A DNA stretch of 8,099 nt from SHLQ01 sp051011575 (GTDB taxonomy: Bacteria > Actinomycetota > Acidimicrobiia > Acidimicrobiales > SHLQ01), in the NCBI GenBank assembly GCA_051011575.1, contig JBPCTR010000110.1, forward strand, positions 1 through 8,099. The letters run 5' to 3'. A program made the translations under genes and the position numbers. Every line of letters starts with the position of its first letter. Position 1 is the stretch's first letter. Below the pieces are notes generated by a model. It was not told the DNA's origin, ran no database searches, and worked only from the letters and a program-made list of their open reading frames with translations. Below are positions 1 through 6,195 of this stretch, in pieces.

Positions 1-460
1 GGGGGAAGGGGGAGAGAGGAAAACAAGACAGGGCTGCGAGCGGCAAAGGAAACGAGAGAATGACGGTCGAGCGCAGCATGCCGACGAGACTGAACGATTG
101 GCCCGCAGCCGCCCAGGTCAGGAATGCGAGCGCGGTGAGGGCGAGACTGATCGCGAGCGCCACGTTCGTCCATCGCAGGTGCGTGCGACGAAGCACCAGC
201 CCACCCAGGAATGCGATGACTCCGGCGAGCAGGATCGACAGGAATCTGGAGTCGACCTCCCACTTGATGTTCTCGTACTTGGCTCCTGGCAGCGACAGGT
301 TGAACGTGGAGACATCGCCACCCTCGACACCGAAGCCGAACACCCAGAGGACGAAGGCACCCAGCACCACCAGTACGGTCCCGATCGCCGTGGCGCGACG
401 CTCCTCGGGCGTCGCCCGTCGAAGCGTGGTGGCCGCTCCTCCGACCGTCTCCGCGGTCAT
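1..460 (-). CDS. Nucleoside-type ABC transporter permease 2, C-terminal part beyond the window
   Basis: This is the N-terminal part (153 codons, no stop before the edge) of the second membrane subunit of a BMP-type nucleoside importer, comparable to YufQ/RnsD/NupC proteins. The ATG at 460-458 overlaps the TGA of the first permease (ATGA), so the two are probably translationally coupled. The product begins with a short cytosolic stretch (MTAETVGGAA). Hydrophobic segments follow at about residues 26-46, 73-92 and 100-120, with a periplasmic loop between the first two. Around residues 126-145 (SLVGMLRSTV, then PLPLAALS) the sequence resembles the segment that in this family precedes the conserved ERAGVVNIxxEG motif. 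That motif is not reached. The last eight or so codons (CFPLSPFP) do not match what the family has there, so the final 25-30 bases may be unreliable. Identification rests on gene order plus the weakly conserved N-terminus. Confidence 0.8.
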   Translation of the reverse strand, partial: MTAETVGGAATTLRRATPEERRATAIGTVLVVLGAFVLWVFGFGVEGGDVSTFNLSLPGAKYENIKWEVDSRFLSILLAGVIAFLGGLVLRRTHLRWTNVALAISLALTALAFLTWAAAGQSFSLVGMLRSTVILSFPLPLAALSCFPLSPFP

Positions 461-1686
461 GATCCCCACCCCGTCGAGACCGTCGACGTACCCGAGTCCA
501 CGGTCTTGATCCGATAAATCGCCCGCACGAGCTGCGGCGCAGCGATGAAGACGATGATGAGCGCCTGGAGGACCTGCACGAGGTCGATTGGGACCCCGGC
601 TGCCCCCTGCATCTCGATACCGCCCGCGCGCAAGGCGCCGAAGAGGAGCCCGGCGAAGAGCACCCCGATCGGATGCGATCGGCCGAGAAGTGCCAGAGCA
701 ATGGCGTCGAAGCCGGTGTCGCCGGCGAAGTTCGAGAACGCACGGTAGGGCTCGAGTCCGAGCACCTGGTTGGCGCCGCCGAGTCCTGCGAGACCTCCCG
801 AAACCGCCATCACCGAGACGTAGATCCAAGCGACGCTCATTCCGGCGTAGCGACCACCCTCGGGGTTGGAGCCGACAGCTCGAAACTCGTATCCGATCGT
901 CGATCTGTACATGAGCCACCAGACGAACCAGACCGCTCCAAGCGCGACCAGGAAGCCGATGTGGACTCGATGGCCGTCGAAGAGCGTCGGAAACTGCGCT
1001 GAAGCGACAGCCTGTTTAGAGATTGGATCGTTGCGACCCGGAGCCTGAAACAGCGTCGTCGTCAGCAGATAGTCGACGAGAAACAGCGCGATGAAGTTCA
1101 ACATGATCGTCGTGATCACTTCGTGGGCACCCGTGCGCGCCTTCAACAGCCCGGACAAGCCTCCCCAGAGGGCCCCGCCGATCACTGCTCCGAGGATCGC
1201 CAGCGGCACATGGATCAGCGCGGGAGCGTCGATGGTGAACCCGACCCACAGGCCGACCAGGCCGCCGATGTGCATTTGGCCGTTCGCGCCGATGTTGAAC
1301 AGCCCCGCTTGAAAGCCCACCGCCACAGCGAGGCCGGCGAGGATGAGAGGAGCAGCGGCAAACAGGGTCTCGGTTATGGCCCGGCGAGACCCGAGCGACC
1401 CCTCGAACAGTGCCTCGTAGGCATCGCCGATTCCGCTCATCATGTTGCCGAGGGCCTCACCGGGATCGTCGCCCATGAGCTTTATGTTGTCGACGTCGGT
1501 CACCGCGATAATGATCGCCCCGATGATCAGGGCCGACACGAGCGCCAGCGCGGGCACGATAAGCGCCTGCTTGAGAGACGACCCGACGCCGGTTGCTCGA
1601 GCGAGCCAGTCTCCCGAATCGCCGCCCTCAGCGTCGATCGTTGCGTCTTCAGCGAGGTCTTCGCTTTTCGCGTCGTCGTCGGTCAC
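457..1686 (-). CDS. Nucleoside-type ABC transporter permease 1 (BPD_transp_2 family)
   Basis: This is a 409-aa integral membrane subunit that forms half of the transport channel, comparable to YufP/RnsC/NupB and the branched-chain-permease-like family. It starts at GTG (1686-1684) inside a GTGA overlap with the ATPase stop. A strong Shine-Dalgarno GAGGAGG at 1694-1700, seven bases upstream, supports this start. Residues 1-35 are a hydrophilic acidic tail rich in Asp and Glu, predicted cytosolic and not a signal peptide. Hydrophobic segments lie near residues 40-62, 107-127, 137-180 (two), 190-212, 241-260, 285-305, 325-350 and 370-386. Family motifs are visible: FNIGANGQMHIGG at 130-142 and LKARTGAHEVITTIMLNFI at 181-199, the latter being the usual coupling region with the ATPase. 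Length and motif order are normal. The substrate cannot be read from the permease; nucleosides are inferred from the binding-protein family. Confidence 0.93.
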   Translation of the reverse strand: MTDDDAKSEDLAEDATIDAEGGDSGDWLARATGVGSSLKQALIVPALALVSALIIGAIIIAVTDVDNIKLMGDDPGEALGNMMSGIGDAYEALFEGSLGSRRAITETLFAAAPLILAGLAVAVGFQAGLFNIGANGQMHIGGLVGLWVGFTIDAPALIHVPLAILGAVIGGALWGGLSGLLKARTGAHEVITTIMLNFIALFLVDYLLTTTLFQAPGRNDPISKQAVASAQFPTLFDGHRVHIGFLVALGAVWFVWWLMYRSTIGYEFRAVGSNPEGGRYAGMSVAWIYVSVMAVSGGLAGLGGANQVLGLEPYRAFSNFAGDTGFDAIALALLGRSHPIGVLFAGLLFGALRAGGIEMQGAAGVPIDLVQVLQALIIVFIAAPQLVRAIYRIKTVDSGTSTVSTGWGS

Positions 1687-3200
1687 GCCGAGACCTCCTC
1701 GCCCTGGCTGCCCAGCATCGCTAGTCCGATCTCAGTACGGGTCGCGGACCCATCAAACTCGCCGGCGATCCGGCCGTCGTACATCACGATGATCCGGTCC
1801 GAAAGCGCCATGATCTCCTCGAGCTCTGACGACACGATCAGCACAGCCGCCCCGTGATCGCGCTCTTCGACAATGCGCGAATGGATGTACTCGATCGAGC
1901 CCACGTCGATGCCACGCGTCGGTTGCGAGGCGACGACAAAGGTCACGTCGCGGTCGAACTCACGTGCGACGATCACCTTCTGCTGATTTCCGCCGGACAA
2001 CGTCGAGACCGCCACGTCGATGCTCGGTGTTCGCACGTCATACTGCTCGACCAGTCGTGTCGCCTGTTCCTCGGCTGCGGGCCAATCCATTCGGATGCCG
2101 TGTGAGATCGGCTCCTCGTAGTACGAGTCGAGCACGATGTTCTCAGTCACAGTGAACGACAAGATCAGACCGCTGCGCTGGCGGTCCTCGGGTACGTGAG
2201 CGACGCTGCGTTTGTGGATGGAGCGAGAAGACTCCGTGGTGATGTCCTCGCCCTTGATCTTGACGAAGCCGCCAAGCGAAGGGCGCAGGCCGGTTATCGA
2301 TTCGACCAGCTCGGTCTGACCGTTGCCCTGAACCCCGGCTATCCCGACGATCTCCCCGGCCCGCACATCGAACGACACGCCCTCGACCGCACGTTTGTCA
2401 CGGTCATCGAAGACCACCAGATCCTCGACCGACAGGACTACCTCGCCCGGTTCTGCCGGGTCCTTGTCGACGACGAGATCGACCGGTCGCCCGACCATGA
2501 GCTCGGCCAGCTTCTCCTCGTCGACGTCTGCAGGAATCACTTCGGCCACCGTCTTGCCCCGCCGCATGATCACGATGCGATCGGCGAGCTCGAGGGCCTC
2601 GCCGAGCTTGTGGCTGATGAAGATGATTGCTTTCCCGTCGGCCTTGAGCCCATTCATGATGTCGACGAATCCCTCGACCTCGGTGGGGGTGAGTACAGAC
2701 GTGGGTTCGTCGAATACCAGCACATTCGCGTCTCGTGCAAGCACCTTGATGATCTCGACGCGCTGCTGTAGCCCGACCGGGAGATCCTCGATGATCGCAT
2801 CGGGGTCGACGTCGAGGTTGTAGCGCCCCGAGATCTCGCGAACCGTCTTGCGGGCGTTGCGCAAATCGAGCCAACCGAGTCGTTGAGTTGGCTCGTTGCC
2901 GAGCATCACGTTCTCCGCCACGCTGAACACGGGCACGAGCATGAAATGCTGATGCACCATGCCGATTCCAGCGGCAATCGCATTGCCCGGGCCGGTGAAG
3001 TGCTGGATCTGGCCGTCGATGCTGATCTCACCCGATGTCGGCGTGTACAGCCCGTAGAGGATGTTCATCAGCGTGCTCTTGCCGGCGCCGTTTTCGCCGA
3101 GCAGGGCGACGATCTCGCCTTCGGCCACCCGCAGGTTCACATTGTCGTTCGCAAGCACACCTGGGAATTGTTTGGTGATTCCCGATAGTTCGAGTTCCAA
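1683..3200 (-). CDS. Nucleoside-type ABC transporter ATP-binding protein with two ATPase domains
   Basis: This 505-aa cytosolic ATPase energises the importer and belongs to the group of RbsA/YufO/RnsB-like proteins with two fused nucleotide-binding domains. Domain 1 shows Walker A GENGAGKST (35-43), a Q-loop near Q84, a signature-like VGLQQ (142-146), Walker B LVFDEPTS (161-168) and the switch H197. Domain 2 (from about 255) has a degenerate Walker A, GVQGNGQTEL (289-298), with Gln in place of Lys. It has an intact signature LSGGNQQK (401-408), and Gln (Q426 in SQPTRGIDVG) replaces the Walker B glutamate. This asymmetry is usual for the family. The start is TTG at 3200-3198: GAGGGG lies five bases upstream, an in-frame TGA lies at 3212-3210, and the resulting N-terminus (LELSGITKQFPGV) is family-typical. 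Its stop overlaps the permease start, indicating coupling. The gene is separated from the binding-protein gene by a terminator and a 139-bp gap. Confidence 0.96.
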   Translation of the reverse strand: MELELSGITKQFPGVLANDNVNLRVAEGEIVALLGENGAGKSTLMNILYGLYTPTSGEISIDGQIQHFTGPGNAIAAGIGMVHQHFMLVPVFSVAENVMLGNEPTQRLGWLDLRNARKTVREISGRYNLDVDPDAIIEDLPVGLQQRVEIIKVLARDANVLVFDEPTSVLTPTEVEGFVDIMNGLKADGKAIIFISHKLGEALELADRIVIMRRGKTVAEVIPADVDEEKLAELMVGRPVDLVVDKDPAEPGEVVLSVEDLVVFDDRDKRAVEGVSFDVRAGEIVGIAGVQGNGQTELVESITGLRPSLGGFVKIKGEDITTESSRSIHKRSVAHVPEDRQRSGLILSFTVTENIVLDSYYEEPISHGIRMDWPAAEEQATRLVEQYDVRTPSIDVAVSTLSGGNQQKVIVAREFDRDVTFVVASQPTRGIDVGSIEYIHSRIVEERDHGAAVLIVSSELEEIMALSDRIIVMYDGRIAGEFDGSATRTEIGLAMLGSQGEEVSA

Positions 3201-3205
3201 ACCGT

Positions 3206-3211
3206 CCCCTC
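3206..3211 (-). promoter_or_regulatory. Ribosome binding site deciding the TTG start of the ATPase
   Basis: GAGGGG on the minus strand ends five bases before the TTG at 3200-3198. The in-frame TGA at 3212-3210 excludes any further upstream start, so this site and the TTG codon belong together. Confidence 0.75.
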
Positions 3212-3235
3212 AGATCTGCGGTGACAGCACATTAG

Positions 3236-3255
3236 TCAGACATCATGCGGTCTGA
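3236..3255. repeat. Short inverted repeat TCAGAC-N8-GTCTGA after the terminator
   Basis: Two perfect 6-bp arms (3236-3241 and 3250-3255) flank eight bases, just downstream of the terminator T-tract and about 35 bases before the ATPase start. It could be a small operator, a weak mRNA hairpin near the 5' end of processed or read-through message, or chance. No function can be assigned. Confidence 0.35.
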
Positions 3256-3295
3256 AAAAGCGAGGAGGCGGGGGCTTCCTAGCCCCCGCCTCCTC
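3255..3295 (-). terminator. Strong intrinsic terminator after the binding-protein gene
   Basis: A perfect 15-bp GC-rich stem pairs 3262-3276 with 3281-3295 around a four-base loop (3277-3280). On the minus strand the stem is followed by GC and then five T residues (3259-3255), the layout of a Rho-independent terminator. No T-tract follows on the plus strand, so it acts on minus-strand transcription. It lies 45 bases after the stop of the BMP lipoprotein gene and before the ATPase gene, in the middle of the transporter operon. Partial termination there would give more binding-protein mRNA than ATPase and permease mRNA. Confidence 0.9.
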
Positions 3296-3309
3296 ATCCA
3301 GTCAGCCGA

Positions 3310-3328
3310 TGGTCGGGGCCACCGACCA
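3310..3328. repeat. Secondary hairpin between the lipoprotein stop and the terminator
   Basis: A perfect 7-bp inverted repeat (3310-3316 with 3322-3328; core GGTCGG/CCGACC, five-base loop) begins 12 bases after the lipoprotein stop codon on the minus strand. It precedes the strong terminator, so the lipoprotein message would end in two tandem hairpins. A role in protecting the 3' end from exonucleases is possible but inferred. Confidence 0.5.
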
Positions 3329-3339
3329 CTTTGTCAGGA

Positions 3340-4548
3340 TCAGTAGCCCACGGGCACGAAGTCGGCCTTGATCGTTCCGGCCGCGATATCGGCGAGAAGC
3401 TGGTCAACCTCGGCACGAAGCTCGTCGGAAACCCTGCCATCCCAATCGTGATATGGAGCCAGGCCGACACCGCCGTTGGCGAGCGTGCCTGTGAACGGTC
3501 CGGGCACCCAAGTTCCCTCGCTGTGTTCCTTGACCGCTTGCGCAACGAAGTCGGCGATCTTCTTCTCGACCGTGGTCAGCCACAGCGACGAGTACTGCTC
3601 GGGCATGGCGAAGAAGGCGTCGGCATCGACGCCGATCAGCGCCGCATCGAGACCGAGGTCGTTGATGGCGTCACCTGCGGGCAGGTTGATTGCGCCGCCG
3701 ACAGGAATGATCATGTCGCAGTTCTCCTGGAAGAGGCTGTCCGCAGTGCTGCGGGCGAGGCCCATATCGGTGAAGCTGCCGGTGAAGTTGCCGTCCTGAT
3801 CGTCGACGCTCCAACCGAGCACGTTCACGTTCGTGCCCTTGATCTCGTTGTAGTGCGCGGCCCCTCGGCTGAAGCCGTCCATGAAGATGGCGACGGTCGG
3901 GAAGTTGGCGCCTCCGTACGTGCACAACACCCCGGTGTTGCTCACGCCGGCGGCCAGGTACCCGGCCGCGAAGGCGGCCTGGTCGGTCTGGTACACAAGC
4001 TCACGAACGTTTGGCAGTGCGAGTGGGGCAAAGTCTGCGTCGGTAAGAACGTTGTCGATCATGGTGAAGGTGATGTCCGACAGGTCGGGGGCATTGATCG
4101 CCGTCACCTCTGCAACGTCGAAGCCGACGGAGACGATGTGCTCACAGCCCTGCGAGACCATCTGATCCATGTTGGGTTGGTAGTTCGATGCCTCTCCGGA
4201 CTCGAGGAAGAAGGAGTCGTCGGTGGCATAACCTGCTGCCATCGCGTCCTGCACGCCCTGCCAGGCGCTCGCGTTGAAGCTCTGGTCATCCACGCCGGCG
4301 AGGCCGGTCATCACACACGTCTTGACCGGGGTCACGTCGGCCATCGCCTCGGTTGTGTCGGTGTCGGCGGGCTCGGTGTCGTCGGTAGCCGCCGTGGTGT
4401 CCGGTGCTGCCGTCGTGTCGGGCGCTGCCGTCGTGTCAGGCGCCGCCGTGGTATCGGCAGTGCCCGTTTCGTCGTCGCTGCCACATGCCGCCGCAACGAG
4501 ACTCAATGAGAGCAGAACGCTCAGAATTACTAGGAAACGCTTTCGCAT
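3340..4548 (-). CDS. BMP-family substrate-binding lipoprotein of a nucleoside ABC importer
   Basis: This 402-aa protein captures the substrate outside the membrane and delivers it to the permeases. It belongs to the basic membrane protein (Bmp/PnrA) family, whose studied members bind purine nucleosides and related nucleosides. Residues 1-21 are a lipoprotein signal peptide (MRKR, a hydrophobic core, then VAAA), and C22 is the predicted lipidated residue. Residues 23-75 are an acidic Thr/Ala-rich linker with DTTAAP repeats. The periplasmic-binding fold starts near residue 76 and shows GVDDQSFN (85-92), YGGANFPTV (211-219), PVGGAIN (282-288) and GVDAD (306-310), matching PnrA-type motifs. The start at 4548 was chosen over an in-frame codon at 4641 because it yields the signal peptide directly and has GGAGGGG just upstream. 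It follows nadB after 129 bp. The exact ligand is unknown; the DDxSFN region supports the family but does not single out a nucleoside. Confidence 0.94.
   Translation of the reverse strand: MRKRFLVILSVLLSLSLVAAACGSDDETGTADTTAAPDTTAAPDTTAAPDTTAATDDTEPADTDTTEAMADVTPVKTCVMTGLAGVDDQSFNASAWQGVQDAMAAGYATDDSFFLESGEASNYQPNMDQMVSQGCEHIVSVGFDVAEVTAINAPDLSDITFTMIDNVLTDADFAPLALPNVRELVYQTDQAAFAAGYLAAGVSNTGVLCTYGGANFPTVAIFMDGFSRGAAHYNEIKGTNVNVLGWSVDDQDGNFTGSFTDMGLARSTADSLFQENCDMIIPVGGAINLPAGDAINDLGLDAALIGVDADAFFAMPEQYSSLWLTTVEKKIADFVAQAVKEHSEGTWVPGPFTGTLANGGVGLAPYHDWDGRVSDELRAEVDQLLADIAAGTIKADFVPVGY
4384..4455 (-). repeat. In-frame 18-bp tandem repeat encoding the DTTAAP linker
   Basis: Residues 32-55 of the lipoprotein are four consecutive hexapeptides, three DTTAAP and one DTTAAT, encoded by imperfect 18-bp units. 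Synonymous differences between units indicate the repeat is not a fresh duplication. The segment lies between the lipidated cysteine and the folded domain, so it probably acts as a flexible tether away from the membrane. Confidence 0.85.
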
Positions 4549-4550
4549 GA

Positions 4551-4557
4551 CCCCTCC
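4551..4557 (-). promoter_or_regulatory. Ribosome binding site of the binding lipoprotein
   Basis: GGAGGGG on the minus strand lies immediately before the ATG at 4548. It decides the start in favour of MRKRF, which begins a lipoprotein signal peptide, over the upstream in-frame start at 4641. Confidence 0.75.
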
Positions 4558-4567
4558 GTATCTTGGA

Positions 4568-4591
4568 CCGGCAGCGATGCCGGCCGTTTTT
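4568..4591 (+). other. Hairpin with plus-strand T-tract in the lipoprotein leader
   Basis: CCGGCA (4568-4573) and TGCCGG (4578-4583) form a perfect 6-bp stem with a GCGA loop. On the plus strand it is followed by CCG and five T residues (4587-4591), so it is shaped like an intrinsic terminator opposing the genes. On the minus strand it would be a leader hairpin 11 bases before the Shine-Dalgarno of the lipoprotein. Either role is possible and neither is shown. Confidence 0.4.
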
Positions 4592-4638
4592 CGTATCCGC
4601 GAACCTATCGGGTCAGACGGAATCGTGGGCAGCGGCCA

Positions 4639-4659
4639 CACAAAACAACGTCGTTTGTG
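4639..4659. repeat. Inverted repeat CACAAA-N9-TTTGTG between nadB and the lipoprotein gene
   Basis: Perfect 6-bp arms (4639-4644, 4654-4659) are separated by nine bases, giving a 21-bp operator-sized site 91 bases before the lipoprotein start. It is AT-richer than its surroundings. It could be a binding site controlling the transporter, or the end of the nad transcript. It lacks the T-tract of a good terminator and does not resemble the palindrome in front of nadA. I could not identify a convincing promoter nearby. Confidence 0.35.
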
Positions 4660-4677
4660 ACGAACGTGTGAAGGGCC

Positions 4678-6195
4678 TCAGCCGATCGCCGACGACACGG
4701 GCGTGCGACTCTCGATCGCGATCGAATGATCGAGTGTCGGATCGAGCTCCGGATGATCGATACGGAAATGCGCACCCCTCGACTCGCGGCGCGTGAGGGC
4801 TGCATCAACGATGAGCGACGCGACCGCCGCAAGGTTGGACGCCTCGGGATGGACTGCGAGCCGTGGTCGAAGCCGGGCGATCTCGCTTCTCGCATGGAGG
4901 AGCCCAGCCGCTGAACGCACGATTCCGCCGAACTCCCACATGATTGTCCGGAGCTCGTCGACCTCGGCCGGCATCGTGTCTCGGTGATCGGCGCTGCCGC
5001 GGCGTGTGGCCCCAGCGGAGATGCTCGGTCCGGTTGGACCATGGGCCTCCGCCCCGATCGTCTCTGCGATCAGCCGGCCGAAGACCAGCCCCTCGACAAG
5101 GGAGTTGCTCGCGAGTCGGTTGGCGCCGTGGAGGCCCGACGACGTGACCTCTCCGGCAGCGAAGACACCGGGGATGGAGGTGCGACCCGCATCGTCGACC
5201 ACGACACCGCCCATCGTGTAGTGCTGCGCCGGGGTCACGGGTAGGAGGTCGGTCGTGATGTCAAGACCGGCACGAGCGACGTTCTCGGCGGCGGTCGGGA
5301 ACCGCAACGCCACATCGGGTACGTGTCGGACGTCCAGGTAAACCGAGCCTTCACGTAGTTGGCTCCAGATCGCTCTCGCAACGACGTCGCGAGGCGCGAG
5401 CTCGGCGTCGACGTGTTCGCTCACCATGAACCGCTCGCCCGCCGCGTTCACCAGCACACCCCCCGCGCCCCGGAGCGCTTCGGTGAGGAGCGGAAGTGGG
5501 TCGCGACCGACGGCGAGCGCGGTCGGGTGGAATTGCACAAACTCACAATCCTGGACGGACGCACCGGCGCGCCACGCCATCGCAAGCCCGTCACCGGTGG
5601 ACTCCACCGGGTTCGTGGTGGCGGAGTAGACCTGACCGAGACCCCCGGTGGCCAACACCACCGAGTCGGCTTCGATCATCACGCGCGTTCCGGCGGCGTC
5701 GATCACGAGCACGCCGGTCACAAGACCGTCGGAGAGGATCAGATCGACGGCGAAGGTCTCCTCCATCACGTCGATGTCGGCCCTGGAAACGACGGCGTCG
5801 GCCAGCGCTCGAACCACCTCCTTACCAGTGGCATCGCCCGCGGCGTGCACGATCCTGTGGGTGGAGTGTCCAGCCTCGCGTCCGAGTGAGAGTTCTCCGT
5901 TCTCGCGATCGAACTCGACTCCCTGCTCGGCGAGCCAGGCAATACCGGCGGGTGCGCCCTCGGCCACGAGTCCGACCACATCGGGATCTCCCAGACCGCC
6001 CGACACCCGAAGCGTGTCCGCTGCATGCTGTGCTGCCGAGTCGCCCGGGCCGACCGCCGCCGCCAGACCACCCTGCGCCCAACGGGTCGAGCCTTCGCCG
6101 AGAACAGTCTTGGTGACGACGGTGCACCCCTCTAGATGGAGCGCGGCGCTGAGGCCGGCGATCCCCGACCCGATCACGACGACACGATGGGTCAT
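4678..6195 (-). CDS. nadB: L-aspartate oxidase
   Basis: This 505-aa FAD enzyme of the fumarate reductase/succinate dehydrogenase flavoprotein family oxidises L-aspartate to iminoaspartate, the first step of the aspartate route to NAD. The FAD-binding GSGIAGLSAA is at 9-18. The family signatures STRWAQGGLAA (36-46), HSTHRIVHAAGDATG (110-124), QFHPTAL (221-227), HYTMGG (325-330) and HGANRLASNSLVEG (356-369) are all present. By alignment from memory with the E. coli enzyme, the active-site set E121, H244, R290, H351 and R386 corresponds to E107, H223, R269, H325 and R360 here, so the protein should be active. The C-terminal helical domain is complete and the length is slightly short but normal. 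The ATG overlaps the nadA stop (ATGA), with no strong Shine-Dalgarno, which suggests translational coupling. nadC does not follow. Confidence 0.97.
   Translation of the reverse strand: MTHRVVVIGSGIAGLSAALHLEGCTVVTKTVLGEGSTRWAQGGLAAAVGPGDSAAQHAADTLRVSGGLGDPDVVGLVAEGAPAGIAWLAEQGVEFDRENGELSLGREAGHSTHRIVHAAGDATGKEVVRALADAVVSRADIDVMEETFAVDLILSDGLVTGVLVIDAAGTRVMIEADSVVLATGGLGQVYSATTNPVESTGDGLAMAWRAGASVQDCEFVQFHPTALAVGRDPLPLLTEALRGAGGVLVNAAGERFMVSEHVDAELAPRDVVARAIWSQLREGSVYLDVRHVPDVALRFPTAAENVARAGLDITTDLLPVTPAQHYTMGGVVVDDAGRTSIPGVFAAGEVTSSGLHGANRLASNSLVEGLVFGRLIAETIGAEAHGPTGPSISAGATRRGSADHRDTMPAEVDELRTIMWEFGGIVRSAAGLLHARSEIARLRPRLAVHPEASNLAAVASLIVDAALTRRESRGAHFRIDHPELDPTLDHSIAIESRTPVSSAIG

Noticed and set aside
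60..517. Plus-strand open frames opposite the second permease
   Set aside because: They are antisense shadows of a GC-rich gene: arginine, serine and proline rich, without domain motifs. The minus frame has the permease features and a start overlapping the previous gene.
1683..2440. Degenerate Walker A and Walker B in the second ATPase domain as a sign of a broken gene
   Set aside because: Gln in place of the Walker A lysine and AQP/SQP in Walker B are usual for the second domain of this two-domain ATPase family. The reading frame is intact.
3331..4509. Long plus-strand frame (392 codons) opposite the lipoprotein gene
   Set aside because: Its product is a Val/Gly/His/Arg-rich shadow ending in low-complexity Arg/Cys repeats that mirror the DTTAAP codons. 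The minus frame shows a signal peptide, lipobox and BMP motifs.
4549..4641. Longer start of the lipoprotein gene at 4641
   Set aside because: It would place 31 non-conserved residues before a good lipoprotein signal peptide, while ATG 4548 has its own strong Shine-Dalgarno.
4549..4677. Riboswitch in front of the transporter gene
   Set aside because: I could not match the leader to the conserved elements of purine or other riboswitch classes I know; only two short inverted repeats are visible.
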